Shown here piece after piece: positions 18,412-26,963 of a stretch of DNA of 64,000 nucleotides. The translations under genes were made by a program, and so were the position numbers. The number at the start of each line of letters is the position of its first letter. Position 1 is the first letter of the stretch. The notes beneath the pieces are model-generated. The model was given only the letters and a program-made list of their open reading frames with translations, did no database searches and had not been told where the DNA came from. Origin of the DNA: Bacteroidota bacterium. GTDB lineage: Bacteria; Bacteroidota; Bacteroidia; Bacteroidales; Prolixibacteraceae. The stretch covers positions 88,723 through 152,722 of the forward strand of contig JAEYXH010000016.1 of assembly GCA_023428545.1 (NCBI GenBank). Direction: 5' to 3'.

Positions 18412-18485
18412 CTAACTTTTTGAAATCATGTAAGAATCTGGTCAACCTTTCATCTTATGCTTAAGAAAGGGCTATTCGCATTTGC

Positions 18486-19823
18486 CTAATAGATTTTTTC
18501 AAGCCTAACCCCCACAAAATAGTGCTTAAGAATCTGATCATAGGAAAAACCTTTATCACCCATCACTGCAGCGCCAATCTGGCATAAGCCCGCCCCATGA
18601 CCCCAGCCAGCCCCGCGAATAATGAACTTGCCTGGTATCCCATTTTCGATTTGGTCGTAATCAATCACGAATGCTGAACTGTAAAGATGTGTTGCGGATA
18701 ACCATTTTCTTATTTCCAGCTCTTTACCGATAATGAGTGTTTTTTTCGTTCCGATAATCCTGAGACGGAGAATCCGGCCTGATTGGCCTCTTTCCAGTGG
18801 TTCCAGCCTTAGGATGTCACCAAAGTCTATCCCGGATTTTTTTGTCAGTAACGCCTTTATTTCCTGTTGGGTATATTGGACTGTCCACCTGAAAAAATCA
18901 GATGTTTTTTGGTCAAAGGATGGTAACACCTGGTTAAGAATTTTGATATCTGAGGTATTACAGAAGGCCTTTGGCGATGAAAGGATCCATTCCCTCGCAA
19001 TTTCTTCTTTTGTAAGTTGTTGTTTGGGAGACGACCCAAGGGGTTCTTTGTCGGCGACTGCCACTAAATAGGGCTTATGAAGAGGTTCCCAATTGTTTTC
19101 AAAACTCTCGGTTACACCTCCGCAGCATTTCGAGAACCGGGCATCGCATATCTCATCGTTATGCTTTAAAATCTCACCCATGGTGTCATCTATCGCGTTT
19201 GTTGCGGTTGATGTTATAATCTTTGTGATGCCATGGTATCGTTGACAATGATCATCGGCACAAACATCAAATGTATGATGGTCTTCCCTGTCGTACCACT
19301 TTGTGTGCTCTGTTTCTGTTTCGGTTAATGATTCAAATACTGATGTATTGTTGGCAATTTTCTTTTTCTTGTTGATCTGTGCGATTAACCAACTACGGGA
19401 GATAACCGCATGGGCTTTTAGTAACTCGACTGAACTGTTTGCGCTCATCTCTGAGGAAATGACGCTTTTCAGGTAATCTTCGAGGTGGATTGTATTGATC
19501 ACCTGAATGGCATCCTGTTCGATCAGGAATCGAATTCCACCTGTGAAGCGCTGATCTTCTTTTTGCTCCCAATGAAAGTCAATGCCAATAGTCACCTCTT
19601 TTAATACAAAGGAGTTAGTCCTGAAAACAGGCAAAAGGATGATTTCTTCTTCTGAAATGGTCAGAAAGCTCTGACCTTGAAGTATCATTTTCCCTTTTCG
19701 TAATTCGATAGTGTAAGTTCCTTGTGGAATGATGTTGGTACCAACCCGGTAGCCTGTTTCAAGAATGAATTCTATGTGGGTTGCTTTCATGATGCCCACA
19801 TTGAGTATTGGTTGTTTGTTCAT
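18486..19823 (-). CDS. SpoIID/LytB-domain protein
   Basis: The 445-residue protein carries a SpoIID-type core with 'INTIHLEDYLKSVISSEMS', 'LLKAHAVISRSWLIAQ', 'ARFSKCCGGVTESFE' and, at the C-terminus, GAGWGHGAGLCQIGA with GFSYDQILKHYF. SpoIID in spore formers is a lytic transglycosylase acting on denuded peptidoglycan; related proteins occur in non-sporulating bacteria. No signal peptide is visible at the N-terminus (MNKQPILNVGIMKATHIEF), which is odd for a wall enzyme. The start overlaps the stop of the DUF4922 gene by four bases, so the two are translationally coupled. The family assignment is firm; the substrate here is unknown. Confidence 0.88.
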   Translation of the reverse strand: MNKQPILNVGIMKATHIEFILETGYRVGTNIIPQGTYTIELRKGKMILQGQSFLTISEEEIILLPVFRTNSFVLKEVTIGIDFHWEQKEDQRFTGGIRFLIEQDAIQVINTIHLEDYLKSVISSEMSANSSVELLKAHAVISRSWLIAQINKKKKIANNTSVFESLTETETEHTKWYDREDHHTFDVCADDHCQRYHGITKIITSTATNAIDDTMGEILKHNDEICDARFSKCCGGVTESFENNWEPLHKPYLVAVADKEPLGSSPKQQLTKEEIAREWILSSPKAFCNTSDIKILNQVLPSFDQKTSDFFRWTVQYTQQEIKALLTKKSGIDFGDILRLEPLERGQSGRILRLRIIGTKKTLIIGKELEIRKWLSATHLYSSAFVIDYDQIENGIPGKFIIRGAGWGHGAGLCQIGAAVMGDKGFSYDQILKHYFVGVRLEKIY

Positions 19824-20812
19824 GTCAGGGATTTAATTTGTTCTGTCATGGTGTTGAATTCATCTTTTCCGATTGAAACCTGATGGTAGATGCTTTTTAT
19901 ATTCTCTTTGTTGATTTTGAAAAAGTCTTCTTCCCTGGGAAGTATTAACAGGCCTGCCATTTCCACGGTAGCCGGGCTGACAAGAATCTTGTCGAAGTCA
20001 TCGGCAAAATATTCAGAAGGCCGTCCAGTGCTTCTGGGGAATAATGTTATGTGCCAGATTCCTGTCTTGTAATATCCCAGAAGGTTAAGCATGGGTTCAT
20101 GTCCTGGGTGGGATGGTTTGATTAAGCTGATTATATTTTTTAAGGTCTTTGCGAGAATCATTTCCTGGGTGGATTTGATTATCAAAAAATTTCTCAGATA
20201 GTCGTGGATTGCATATACCTCCAATTCAGGTCGGAAAAGAATGCGCTCTGATTTTTCCACGATAAGTGAGTGCAACTCATCTTCGATGGGCAAAAAATCC
20301 CTGATGCCTGCCTGAAAATGAAAATGATCAGGAGCCGATGCGCCACAGTCGGGCCCATTATAAAAAACCGTGAAATCCTGAAGATCCCTTACTAGATGAA
20401 GAAAATCCTCAATATGATCTTCAATTAGCTGGGGAATATGTTTCAGCGTCGGTATGGTCAGGTGATATGGAAAAATCGGATATGGATTACATAGAATGGT
20501 AAAATCATCGCCATAGGGAATCCCAGCCTGCTCTGCGGGGCGGTTTTCATCACACAGAAAACAGGGGCGTGATTGAATAGACTGAATTCCTGTATCTGCA
20601 GCGGAAGATCTGATTCTTTCAGGATTGAATTGACAATCTATCCTGAAATGGTCAAATTCGAAGCTGGTTTTTCTAACCTGTTTCAGGGATCGGTAATTGT
20701 TGGCAGCCAGTTCCCAGTTGGCTTTCTGGTGATTTACCAGTGCTATGGATAAGACGGAAAGATTATAGGTTTTGCCGTATTTCTTCAGATCGCTGTGGGA
20801 TAGGTTTGTCAT
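19820..20812 (-). CDS. HIT-like nucleotidyltransferase fold protein (DUF4922)
   Basis: The 330-residue protein matches the Bacteroidota DUF4922 family as I remember it. Visible features are RPCFLCDENRP, a CxxC-like cysteine pair near residue 85, FTILCNPYPIFPYHLTIPT, and DHFHFQAG at about residue 180. The last is an H-x-H-x-Q motif of the HIT/GalT superfamily and resembles GDP-L-galactose phosphorylase or Ap4A phosphorylase active sites. It is therefore probably a nucleotide-sugar or dinucleotide phosphorylase/transferase, with unknown substrate. It sits first in a two-gene unit with the SpoIID-like protein (four-base overlap), so a role in cell-wall sugar or nucleotide turnover is an inference. 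Confidence 0.75.
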   Translation of the reverse strand: MTNLSHSDLKKYGKTYNLSVLSIALVNHQKANWELAANNYRSLKQVRKTSFEFDHFRIDCQFNPERIRSSAADTGIQSIQSRPCFLCDENRPAEQAGIPYGDDFTILCNPYPIFPYHLTIPTLKHIPQLIEDHIEDFLHLVRDLQDFTVFYNGPDCGASAPDHFHFQAGIRDFLPIEDELHSLIVEKSERILFRPELEVYAIHDYLRNFLIIKSTQEMILAKTLKNIISLIKPSHPGHEPMLNLLGYYKTGIWHITLFPRSTGRPSEYFADDFDKILVSPATVEMAGLLILPREEDFFKINKENIKSIYHQVSIGKDEFNTMTEQIKSLT

Positions 20813-20871
20813 GTAAGGCAGTTTTGAAAATTGAAACGACTTACCCTCTTAAAAGATAGTAGGGTTATAAT

Positions 20872-22398
20872 CTAAAGTTTAATAATGATTGGTTCTGTAT
20901 GTGAGCTTTCGTTATTCACCCTGTCAAGCGCAGAGATGCGTACTTCATATTCTTTCTTTTTGCCACTTTTTCGGTTAAACTGAACAGCTTTTAGGTGGGT
21001 ATATTGTACGATGAATGCTGGATTCAGGGGATCAAAGGGCTGGCCTGCTTCGTTCAGATAGATTAAATATCTTTCCCTGTCATTAACAGAGGGAGCTGCA
21101 TTGCCGGACTGCCAATGAACCTTTCTGCCCGACACTTTTACCTTTATGGGAGCGGGAGGTGGATTTACAGGGAGCCATGGCATGGGTGGTATCAAAGCAG
21201 GTGAACGGTAAATTCTGTTTTTAAGGCTATCCTGAAATCCCAAAAGGTCTCTCTTGAAATGAATGCTGCTGAAATAGGCACTCCCATTCACCTTGTCGAA
21301 TTTCCGGAGCAGATCAATTTGTCCGGGTAATTGTCTAGGCTGATTCCAGGCTGCGACTGTTGTGCCACCTCCAACCTTGTAGGGAGCCTGTCCGATAAAT
21401 AAACCTTTACCGAAAACATTTCTGTTCCACCATCGAACAAGTGTTTCGAAATCGGCTGCAGTGTGCCCCATTTCCCAATATATCTGTGGTATGACATAGT
21501 CTATCCAGCCTTCCCTGAGCCATTTTCGGATATCAGCGTATAAATCGTCATAATTGGTCACTCCAGCCCTGGTGTCTGACCCCTCGGGGTCGGATGCCCG
21601 ATTCCTCCATACACCGAATGGGCTGATGCCAAATTTTACCCAGGGTTTGATGGCTTTGATGGTATCGCTGAGGGTTTTAATCATGATGTCCACATTCTCC
21701 CTGCGCCAGTGATCCTTAAGCTCAGGGCTAAACGCCCTGTTGAAGCGTGAGAAGGAGTGGTGGTCAGGGAAAGGCTCCCGGGTGGGGTATGGATAGAAGT
21801 AATCATCAAAATGAATGGCATCGATATCGTACCGTTTGACAACATCGGTCACAACCTTTACGAAATGCTCCCGTGCGGCTGGAATACCAGGATCAAAAAA
21901 AAGTTTATTGTCGTATTTGATTACCCAGTCGGGGTTCCTGAAAGCGATGTGATTGCCGGCAAGTGGTTGTGATGCATTGAGTGCGAGGCGGAACGGGTTC
22001 ATCCAGGCGTGAAGTTCCATGCCGCGTTTATGCGATTCCTGAATCCAGAATTGAAGAGGGTCGAAGGATGAGTCAGGGGCTTTCCCTGGAATTCCTGTCA
22101 GATAGCGTGACCAGGGTTCCAATTCAGAATTGTAGAAGGCATCAGCGCTGGGTCGGACCTGAAAAATGATTGCATTCATGCCCTGCCCCATGTGCATATC
22201 TAAAATTTGAATTGCCTCTGCCTTCATCGTTTCCACCGGCAAACCGGGTTTTGATGGCCAATCGATATTGTTGACAGTGGCAACCCAAACCCCCCGGAAC
22301 TCATATTTTGGGGACAAGACCTGAGCATGGATCTGTATGAAGGCGAACAGTGCAAAAATGACAATAATAAAAGGTCTGAATTTAACGGAAATACACAT
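20872..22398 (-). CDS. GHL10-family (YngK-like) glycosidase-like exported protein
   Basis: The 508-residue protein has a signal peptide (PFIIVIFALFAFIQIHAQ), followed by the GHL10 (PF02638-type) TIM-barrel signature. That signature includes YEFRGVWVATVNNIDWPS, MNAIIFQVRPSADAFY, GMELHAWMNPFRLA, DIDAIHFDDYFYPYP and YVIPQIYWEMGH. A C-terminal fibronectin-III-like segment (about residues 420-508, VNNESSHTEPIIIKL) follows. Related enzymes are thought to cleave polysaccharide or glycosaminoglycan linkages such as denuded peptidoglycan glycans. It lies upstream of, and in the same direction as, the DUF4922-SpoIID pair, separated by 59 bases. A joint role in wall glycan handling is plausible but inferred. 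Confidence 0.88.
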   Translation of the reverse strand: MCISVKFRPFIIVIFALFAFIQIHAQVLSPKYEFRGVWVATVNNIDWPSKPGLPVETMKAEAIQILDMHMGQGMNAIIFQVRPSADAFYNSELEPWSRYLTGIPGKAPDSSFDPLQFWIQESHKRGMELHAWMNPFRLALNASQPLAGNHIAFRNPDWVIKYDNKLFFDPGIPAAREHFVKVVTDVVKRYDIDAIHFDDYFYPYPTREPFPDHHSFSRFNRAFSPELKDHWRRENVDIMIKTLSDTIKAIKPWVKFGISPFGVWRNRASDPEGSDTRAGVTNYDDLYADIRKWLREGWIDYVIPQIYWEMGHTAADFETLVRWWNRNVFGKGLFIGQAPYKVGGGTTVAAWNQPRQLPGQIDLLRKFDKVNGSAYFSSIHFKRDLLGFQDSLKNRIYRSPALIPPMPWLPVNPPPAPIKVKVSGRKVHWQSGNAAPSVNDRERYLIYLNEAGQPFDPLNPAFIVQYTHLKAVQFNRKSGKKKEYEVRISALDRVNNESSHTEPIIIKL

Positions 22399-22670
22399 TG
22401 GCTATACAATTATATTTTCGGAGTAAAAATAGCATAAAAGCAGTCAGGAGGAAAATGCCTGCCTTTTTTTGCCATATTGGTTTTAACAATTGGACGCTTT
22501 AACTTTTTGGCCAGTCAGATCATCCTGGTATAATGTTATTTTTAGTAATTCCTGATGATTTTGCACATACTTTATTTACTTTGTTCACAAATAATCCAGA
22601 CTTTTTACCACAGATTTCCTTGTTCCCGGGTTTAAAGAATTGTAAAGCTCTTTATGAAAACCATTTTTTG

Positions 22671-23381
22671 ATGAAAAATTTTAATCCAGACCGTATTCGG
22701 GTGGTTGGGTTCGATGCAGATGATACCTTATGGGTAAATGAACCTTATTACAGAGAGACAGAAGAAAAATTCTGCGGATTAATGAAGCAGTTTGGCGGTC
22801 CAGACGAAATCCAAAGATTGCTTTTTGAGGTCGAAATGAATAACATGGAATTATATGGGTATGGCACCAAAGCATTTATGCTATCATTGATAGAAACCGC
22901 AGTAAAGGTTTCTGATGGCAAAGTATGTGTAACAGATATCCAAAGGATTATTGACATGGGAAAGGAGCAGATTGCGATGAAGAATGCTTTATTACCCAAT
23001 GTAAGAGATGTATTGGAAGCCTTGTCAGGTCACTATCGCCTGATTGTCGCAACGAAAGGAGACTTGCTTGACCAGGAAAGGAAATTAAAAAACTCTGGGA
23101 TTGCGGGATATTTTCACCACATCGAGATTATGACAGACAAAACCGAGGATCACTACAGGAATTTGCTCAACCATTTAGATATTCCGGCTGAAGAGTTTTT
23201 GATGGTTGGCAACTCGCTGAAGTCCGATGTCCTGCCGGTAATTTGTTTGGGGGGGCATGCGATCCATGTACCTTTTCATGTGACATGGAAGCATGAATTA
23301 TTGCAAGACCATGAATTATCAGGATATCATTATTATTCCGTCAAAACCATTAAGGATTTGATGCCGCTTTTGGGGTTATGA
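22671..23381 (+). CDS. HAD-superfamily hydrolase
   Basis: Soluble phosphatase-like protein of 236 residues. Motif I is VGFDADDTLWVNEPYY (nucleophile Asp followed by general acid Asp two residues on). A cap domain follows, then motif II-like IVATKGD, and motif IV-like FLMVGNSLKSDVLPVICLGG. The frame extends upstream to 22533, but the ATG at 22671 immediately precedes conserved sequence and the upstream region is AT-rich, so the later start is chosen. It resembles YfnB/phosphoglycolate-phosphatase-like HADs. It is followed by a cupin gene 30 bases later. The substrate is unknown. Confidence 0.85.
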   Translation: MKNFNPDRIRVVGFDADDTLWVNEPYYRETEEKFCGLMKQFGGPDEIQRLLFEVEMNNMELYGYGTKAFMLSLIETAVKVSDGKVCVTDIQRIIDMGKEQIAMKNALLPNVRDVLEALSGHYRLIVATKGDLLDQERKLKNSGIAGYFHHIEIMTDKTEDHYRNLLNHLDIPAEEFLMVGNSLKSDVLPVICLGGHAIHVPFHVTWKHELLQDHELSGYHYYSVKTIKDLMPLLGL

Positions 23382-23411
23382 TTACAGTATTCATCAATAA
23401 AACCGAAAGAA

Positions 23412-23756
23412 ATGTTTACAAAGAAAAACCAAAGAGAATATAAACCACTGATCGAGGGGGTAAGGATGAGGCCTTTATGTTTTGAACAAAAAACACTTAT
23501 GTGTGAATTCATACTCGAAAAGGGGGCAAAATTACCACTACATCAACATCCGTATGAGCAGACCGGGTATCTTCTTTCCGGCATGTTACGCTTCAATATA
23601 GGTGGTGAATGGCATGACACCAATCCGGGTGATAGCTGGTGTATTCCCGAGAACGTATTTCATCAGGTGGAGGTATTGGAAGAAGCCCGCCTGATAGAGA
23701 TCTTTTCTCCGATAAGGCCTGATTATCTACCTACGGATCCGGTAAATCCGCATTAA
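23412..23756 (+). CDS. Small cupin-domain protein
   Basis: Single-domain beta-barrel of 114 residues. The cupin motif 1 is visible as KLPLHQHPYEQTGYLLSG (His, His, Glu metal ligands), and motif 2 as GDSWCIPENVFHQVEV (distal His). Such proteins bind a divalent metal and a small ligand or act as isomerases or dioxygenases; the ligand here is unknown. It lies between the HAD gene and nadB (35 bases to nadB), all rightward, so it may be part of the same transcript. Confidence 0.85.
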   Translation: MFTKKNQREYKPLIEGVRMRPLCFEQKTLMCEFILEKGAKLPLHQHPYEQTGYLLSGMLRFNIGGEWHDTNPGDSWCIPENVFHQVEVLEEARLIEIFSPIRPDYLPTDPVNPH

Positions 23757-23791
23757 ATATTACTTTTGATTATTAAAATACCTACAGGCGG

Positions 23792-25366
23792 ATGCAAAAA
23801 TTTGAATACGACTTTGTTGTTGTAGGCAGCGGTTTGGCCGGGCTTACCGCAGCTTTTTATGCATCGCGGTTCGGCTCAGTGGCTATCGTAACAAAATCAG
23901 AATTGGATACCAGTAATTCCTGGTTTGCACAAGGTGGGATAGCAGCCGTTACCGGAGAAGATGACGATCCGGAACTTCATATCAATGATACCCTGGTGGC
24001 AGGAAGGGGACTTTGCGATTATGATGCGGTGGAAGTTTTGGTAAAGGAAGGAAGCGACAGGGTCAGGGAGCTGATTGAGATGGGAATGCCTTTTGACAGG
24101 GAAGGCGGGAAAATTGTTCTCGGCCTCGAAGGTGGCCATAGCCGCAGACGGATCTTACATGCCGGAGGGGATGCCACAGGAAAAGAGTTGACTCGTTTTA
24201 TGCTTCGAAAAGTCCAGGATACAAAAAACATTACTTCTTTCGAATATACTACAGTTGTGAATTTATTTAGCCACGGCAATTGTTTTGCCGGGTTACAGGC
24301 GATTGATTTTCGCAAGAACGAGAATATTTTCTTCAAATCAAAGGCTGTCATCATGGCAACAGGTGGACTTTCGAGGCTGTATAGCCGTTCCACGAATCCA
24401 CATACTGCAACCGGTGATGGAATCGCCTTGGCCTATGATTGTGGAGCAGAATTGTCGGATATTGAATTTATACAGTTTCACCCATCGGCCTTATCGGCCC
24501 CCGGCAGGGATGCCTTTTTGATAAGTGAAGCTGTAAGGGGCGAAGGTGCCTGGCTGCTAAACAAAATTGGAGAACGTTTCATGACGGGGATCCATCCTTT
24601 GGCAGAGTTGGCTCCGAGAGATGTTGTTGCCCACGCCATTTACAACGAAATGATGAAGAGCGGTTCTGACTCTGTTTATCTTTCGCTTAAACACCTGGAC
24701 CCTGAGTATATTGCGCACCGATTCCTTACCATAAACCAGACCCTGTTGGATTATGGTTATGATATGACCAAGGATCTTTTACCTGTTGCGCCTGCAGCTC
24801 ATTATATGGTTGGAGGCATACGCTCAGGATTGTATGGCGAGACCAATGTCCACGGGTTGTTTGTTTGTGGAGAGGCCGCTTCAACTGGTGTCATGGGGGC
24901 TAACCGTCTTGCTTCCAACTCGCTTCTTGAATGCCTTGTCTTTGGCAAAAGGGCCAGTGAACGAGCTGCTGAGATGCCTGAGAGCCACTGTGTAATGCCT
25001 GATCCCGAGCCTATTCGTCTGAATCCAGACACTGACCAGATTTATCTGGATTTCCGAAATGAAATGGCAACTTCAATGATGATCAATATGGGAATCATTC
25101 GTGCCAAAACGAGGATGGAATCGGCAGTTTGCAGATTCGAGGAAATCCTTTATTCGTTTAAGGATCATCAGCAGGATTACAATAGGTTAAAAATTAGGAA
25201 TATGGCAACTCTATGCTACTTGATATGCAAAGCTGCCCTTGTGAGAACGGAAAGTCGTGGTGGACATATCCGGGAAGATTATCCGGAAGAGAATCCTTCA
25301 CTTAGGGTACATATTATCCAGCAGAAAGAGAAAATGCCAAGTTTTGTTCCTGTAATTGATAAATAA
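23792..25366 (+). CDS. nadB: L-aspartate oxidase
   Basis: FAD enzyme oxidising L-aspartate to iminoaspartate, the first step of de novo NAD synthesis. The 524-residue protein opens with DFVVVGSGLAGLTAAFYASR (FAD fold) and has the family phrases SWFAQGGIAAV, LGLEGGHSRRRILHAGGDATG, FIQFHPSAL and HYMVGGIRSGLYGETNV. It also has GLFVCGEAASTGVMGANRLA and a C-terminal helical domain. The HYMVGG-type segment and length separate it from succinate dehydrogenase SdhA. nadC starts 11 bases after its stop. nadA, needed for the next step, is not in the window. Confidence 0.97.
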   Translation: MQKFEYDFVVVGSGLAGLTAAFYASRFGSVAIVTKSELDTSNSWFAQGGIAAVTGEDDDPELHINDTLVAGRGLCDYDAVEVLVKEGSDRVRELIEMGMPFDREGGKIVLGLEGGHSRRRILHAGGDATGKELTRFMLRKVQDTKNITSFEYTTVVNLFSHGNCFAGLQAIDFRKNENIFFKSKAVIMATGGLSRLYSRSTNPHTATGDGIALAYDCGAELSDIEFIQFHPSALSAPGRDAFLISEAVRGEGAWLLNKIGERFMTGIHPLAELAPRDVVAHAIYNEMMKSGSDSVYLSLKHLDPEYIAHRFLTINQTLLDYGYDMTKDLLPVAPAAHYMVGGIRSGLYGETNVHGLFVCGEAASTGVMGANRLASNSLLECLVFGKRASERAAEMPESHCVMPDPEPIRLNPDTDQIYLDFRNEMATSMMINMGIIRAKTRMESAVCRFEEILYSFKDHQQDYNRLKIRNMATLCYLICKAALVRTESRGGHIREDYPEENPSLRVHIIQQKEKMPSFVPVIDK

Positions 25367-25377
25367 TAGGGTAAGAT

Positions 25378-26232
25378 ATGAATCTCGATCTGAATGAAAA
25401 GAAAGCTGCAGCATTGCTTATTGAAATGGCTCTTGCCGAAGATGTGGGTGGTGGGGACGTAACCTCCGACAATTTGATACCACCACATGACAAGCGAACT
25501 GCCTATATGATTACCAAGTCAGAGGGGGTGGTTGCAGGACTGGAAGTTGCCCAAATGGTCTTTGCCAAACTTGATAGTGATCTGAAATGGATACCACAGG
25601 TAAACGATGGTGACAATGTTCCGAAAGGTACCGTGATTGTAAGGTTTTCGGCTACCTACAGAGCTATTCTTACCGGAGAGCGGACAGCTTTGAATTTTCT
25701 GCAACGAATGTCCGGAATAGCAACCGAATCCCATCGGTATGCAGAGGCAGTTGCAGGTTTTAAAACCAAAATCCTTGATACCCGCAAAACCCTTCCCGGA
25801 TTTCGATTACTTGATAAATATGCAGTCAGGGCCGGTGGTGCTTCCAATCACCGAATCGGACTTTATGATATGGTCATGATCAAGGATAACCATATTGCAA
25901 TAGCAGGAGGCATTGGCCCTGCTGTAAAAACTGTTCGTGACGCAATTGGCCATTCCCTGAAGGTGGAGGTCGAAACCACAAACCTGGATGAGGTTGCAGA
26001 AGCCCTGGAGGCGGGTGCACATATCATTATGCTCGACAACATGGATACAGTTACAATGGCAAAGGCTGTTGTACTGATAGGAGGTAAGGCTGAAACCGAA
26101 GCATCGGGAAACATGAATTTATCTCGCCTGAAAGAAGTGGCAGCCACGGGTGTTGATTATATTTCTGTTGGAGCACTGACCCATTCCGTCCAGGCCCTCG
26201 ATATAAGTCAGCGCATTGAAGAATCAATATGA
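25378..26232 (+). CDS. nadC: Nicotinate-nucleotide pyrophosphorylase (quinolinate phosphoribosyltransferase)
   Basis: Converts quinolinate and PRPP to nicotinate mononucleotide, the third step of NAD synthesis. Family motifs are EDVGGGDVTSDNLIP, ERTALNFLQRMSGIAT, LDTRKTLPGFRLLDKYAVRAGG, NHRIGLYDMVMIKDNHI, EVETTNLDE, IIMLDNMD, and EASGNMNLSRLKE with VDYISVGALTHS. The length of 284 residues is normal. It is 11 bases after nadB and overlaps coaX by four bases, so three cofactor-synthesis genes form a tight unit. Confidence 0.97.
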   Translation: MNLDLNEKKAAALLIEMALAEDVGGGDVTSDNLIPPHDKRTAYMITKSEGVVAGLEVAQMVFAKLDSDLKWIPQVNDGDNVPKGTVIVRFSATYRAILTGERTALNFLQRMSGIATESHRYAEAVAGFKTKILDTRKTLPGFRLLDKYAVRAGGASNHRIGLYDMVMIKDNHIAIAGGIGPAVKTVRDAIGHSLKVEVETTNLDEVAEALEAGAHIIMLDNMDTVTMAKAVVLIGGKAETEASGNMNLSRLKEVAATGVDYISVGALTHSVQALDISQRIEESI

Positions 26233-26963
26233 ATCTGATTATTGACATCGGAAACAGCCTGACCAAAGTTTATCTTTTCGATTCTGGAAAGGCTGTTGAA
26301 ATGTTTGTCATCGACAAAACTATTATTCCACAGATTCATGAACTCTTAAGTAATTTTAATTCAATCAGAAGTGCGATCATTTCGTCAACCCGTGATTACG
26401 AACCTGAGCTTTCAATGCTACTCAATCATTTACCGGATGGTTGGTTTGAACTAACATCAAAAACAGAATTGCCGATAGTAAATAAATACCGGACCCCGGA
26501 GACATTGGGTAAAGACCGGTTGGCCGCCGTGGTTGGCGCCCAGTCATTGTTCCCGGGTAGAAATGTTTTGGTTATTGATGCCGGCACCGCAATCACTTAT
26601 GATATTGTAAACGAACAGGATGAGTATCATGGAGGTAGTATATCTCCCGGACTGATGATGCGATTTCGTGCATTACATCAGTTTACTGGAAGGCTGCCAT
26701 TACTCAAGCCCAGGGATAAGTATGAATTCCCGGGAAAGAGTACTGAGGAAGCTATTATTTCAGGAGTAGAGCAAGGGATGTTGTTCGAAATTGAAGCCTA
26801 TATCGCTCATTTTAAGAAAAATTATAAGAATTTGGAAGTCATTTTTACAGGAGGCGACGCCAATTTCTTTGATAGCAACCTAAAAAATTCTTTCTTTGTA
26901 TGCTCAAATTTAGTTGCTATTGGATTAAACAGGATATTAGATTATAATGCAAAAAAATATTAG
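26229..26963 (+). CDS. coaX: Type III pantothenate kinase
   Basis: Phosphorylates pantothenate, the first committed step of coenzyme A synthesis. Identified by the ASKHA-fold start LIIDIGNSLTKVYLF, the TLGKDRLAAVVGA segment, the active-site VLVIDAGTAITYDI, and GGSISPGLMMRFRALHQFTGRLP. The later glycine-rich VIFTGGDANFF segment is also present. The length of 244 residues is typical. It overlaps nadC by four bases at its start and the following outer-membrane protein by 17 bases at its end, so all three are probably translated from one message. Confidence 0.95.
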   Translation: MNLIIDIGNSLTKVYLFDSGKAVEMFVIDKTIIPQIHELLSNFNSIRSAIISSTRDYEPELSMLLNHLPDGWFELTSKTELPIVNKYRTPETLGKDRLAAVVGAQSLFPGRNVLVIDAGTAITYDIVNEQDEYHGGSISPGLMMRFRALHQFTGRLPLLKPRDKYEFPGKSTEEAIISGVEQGMLFEIEAYIAHFKKNYKNLEVIFTGGDANFFDSNLKNSFFVCSNLVAIGLNRILDYNAKKY

